Shown in pieces: positions 6,339 to 6,906 of a stretch of DNA of 6,906 bases (the stretch's first letter is position 1; every line of letters begins with the position of its first letter). The DNA comes from an uncultured Lachnospiraceae bacterium (GTDB lineage: Bacteria; Bacillota; Clostridia; Lachnospirales; Lachnospiraceae). A program made the position numbers and the translations under genes. A model generated the notes under the pieces. That model did not search any database and was not told where the DNA came from. It saw only the letters and a list, made by a program, of their open reading frames with translations. Location: positions 1 to 6,906 of the forward strand of contig CASGVX010000112.1 in assembly GCA_949346185.1 (NCBI GenBank), written 5' to 3'.

Positions 6339-6906
6339 TCAGTCGAAAGAAAACGTCATCGTGCAATCCTTCCAGCCCTCCCCCCCATGAAGAAACGCCT
6401 CTCCCCGGGCGGCAATGCCACGCAGCACCTGACCATCCACCGACTTGATATATATCACCTTCCGATAACTATTTTTCAACTTCGCAATCCCTGCGTCCGC
6501 AGGACCTAGCATCACTACGCCCTGCATATCCCTAATTTCCCCGGAAAATGCCTCCGCCAATGCCTCTGCCCGCTCCTGCTTCTCAGAAGACACCAGCACC
6601 TCTAGTATATGGGAAATCGGCGGATATTGCAACATCTGTCTCATCTTCAATTCCTGATGGTAAAATCCAACGTAATCCTCCCCTGCTGCGGAAGTAATAC
6701 TATAGTGCTCCGGCTGATAGGTCTGAAAGACTACCTGCCCCGGCCTCTCCCCCCTGCCAGCCCGCCCCGCCGCCTGGGCCAGAAGCTGGAACGTCTTTTC
6801 CGCCCCCCGGTAATCCCCGGCATGGAGAGACAGATCTGCCGCCAACACTCCCACCAGAGTCACTTTTGGAAAACCATGCCCCTTGACAATCATCTGGGTT
6901 CCCACC
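6339..6906 (-). CDS. priA: Primosomal replication-restart helicase PriA, C-terminal fragment (5' end cut by the window edge)
   Basis: PriA is a superfamily 2 3'-to-5' DNA helicase that recognises stalled or repaired forks and reloads the replicative helicase. Only the last 188 full codons are visible. They include helicase motif V, GTQMIVKGHGFP (residues 2-13 of the fragment), the LVGVLAADLSL strand, and motif VI QAAGRAGRGE (44-53) with its arginine finger. QTYQPEHYSI (61-70), MLQYPPISHI (91-100) and the C-terminal domain with GPADAGIAKLKNSYRK (134-149) follow. The zinc-binding cysteines, the Walker A site and the DNA-binding N-terminal domain lie outside the window. The frame runs open through base 6906; the GTG at 6903-6905 is an internal valine, not a start. 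The protein ends at FSFD before tandem TGATGA stops. Its place ahead of def and fmt is common in Firmicutes. Confidence 0.95.
   Translation of the reverse strand, partial: VGTQMIVKGHGFPKVTLVGVLAADLSLHAGDYRGAEKTFQLLAQAAGRAGRGERPGQVVFQTYQPEHYSITSAAGEDYVGFYHQELKMRQMLQYPPISHILEVLVSSEKQERAEALAEAFSGEIRDMQGVVMLGPADAGIAKLKNSYRKVIYIKSVDGQVLRGIAARGEAFLHGGEGWKDCTMTFSFD

Noticed and set aside
6253..6366. N-terminal extension of def to an ATG at 6366
   Set aside because: The extra 38 residues overlap priA, resemble no deformylase N-terminus, and the family start coincides with the ATG at 6252.

Overview
The window is one continuous, minus-strand block of core housekeeping genes from a Gram-positive anaerobe of the class Clostridia. 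The gene order and protein sequences look most like Lachnospiraceae, with moderate base composition (roughly half G+C by eye). That placement is inferred from gene order and protein style. No rRNA or other phylogenetic marker is present.

Read in the direction of transcription (from high to low coordinates), the genes are: the C-terminal part of priA (primosomal helicase, cut by the right edge); def (peptide deformylase); fmt (methionyl-tRNA formyltransferase); rsmB (16S rRNA m5C methyltransferase); rlmN (23S rRNA/tRNA m2A methyltransferase, radical SAM); a PP2C-type Ser/Thr phosphatase (stp/prpC); and a membrane Ser/Thr kinase with extracellular PASTA repeats (prkC/pknB, cut by the left edge inside its second PASTA repeat). 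Junctions are tight. fmt/rsmB overlap by 1 or 4 nt, rlmN/stp share ATGA, and stp/prkC are 34 nt apart. Gaps of 61 to 126 nt separate fmt from def, priA from def, and rlmN from rsmB. No convincing terminator lies in any gap, so one transcript or a few overlapping ones is the simplest reading.

The genes serve the start and quality of translation plus growth signalling. Fmt puts the formyl group on initiator Met-tRNA and Def removes it from nascent proteins. RsmB and RlmN modify rRNA (RlmN also tRNA). PrkC and Stp form the reversible phosphorylation pair that senses cell-wall fragments, and PriA restarts stalled replication forks. Every catalytic motif I checked is intact and I see no frameshift.

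No mobile element, CRISPR array, tRNA, rRNA or riboswitch was found, and there is no gene-free stretch longer than about 130 bases. The plus strand carries only shadow reading frames. I did not find a novel system here; the findings listed are small observations on an ordinary conserved operon.
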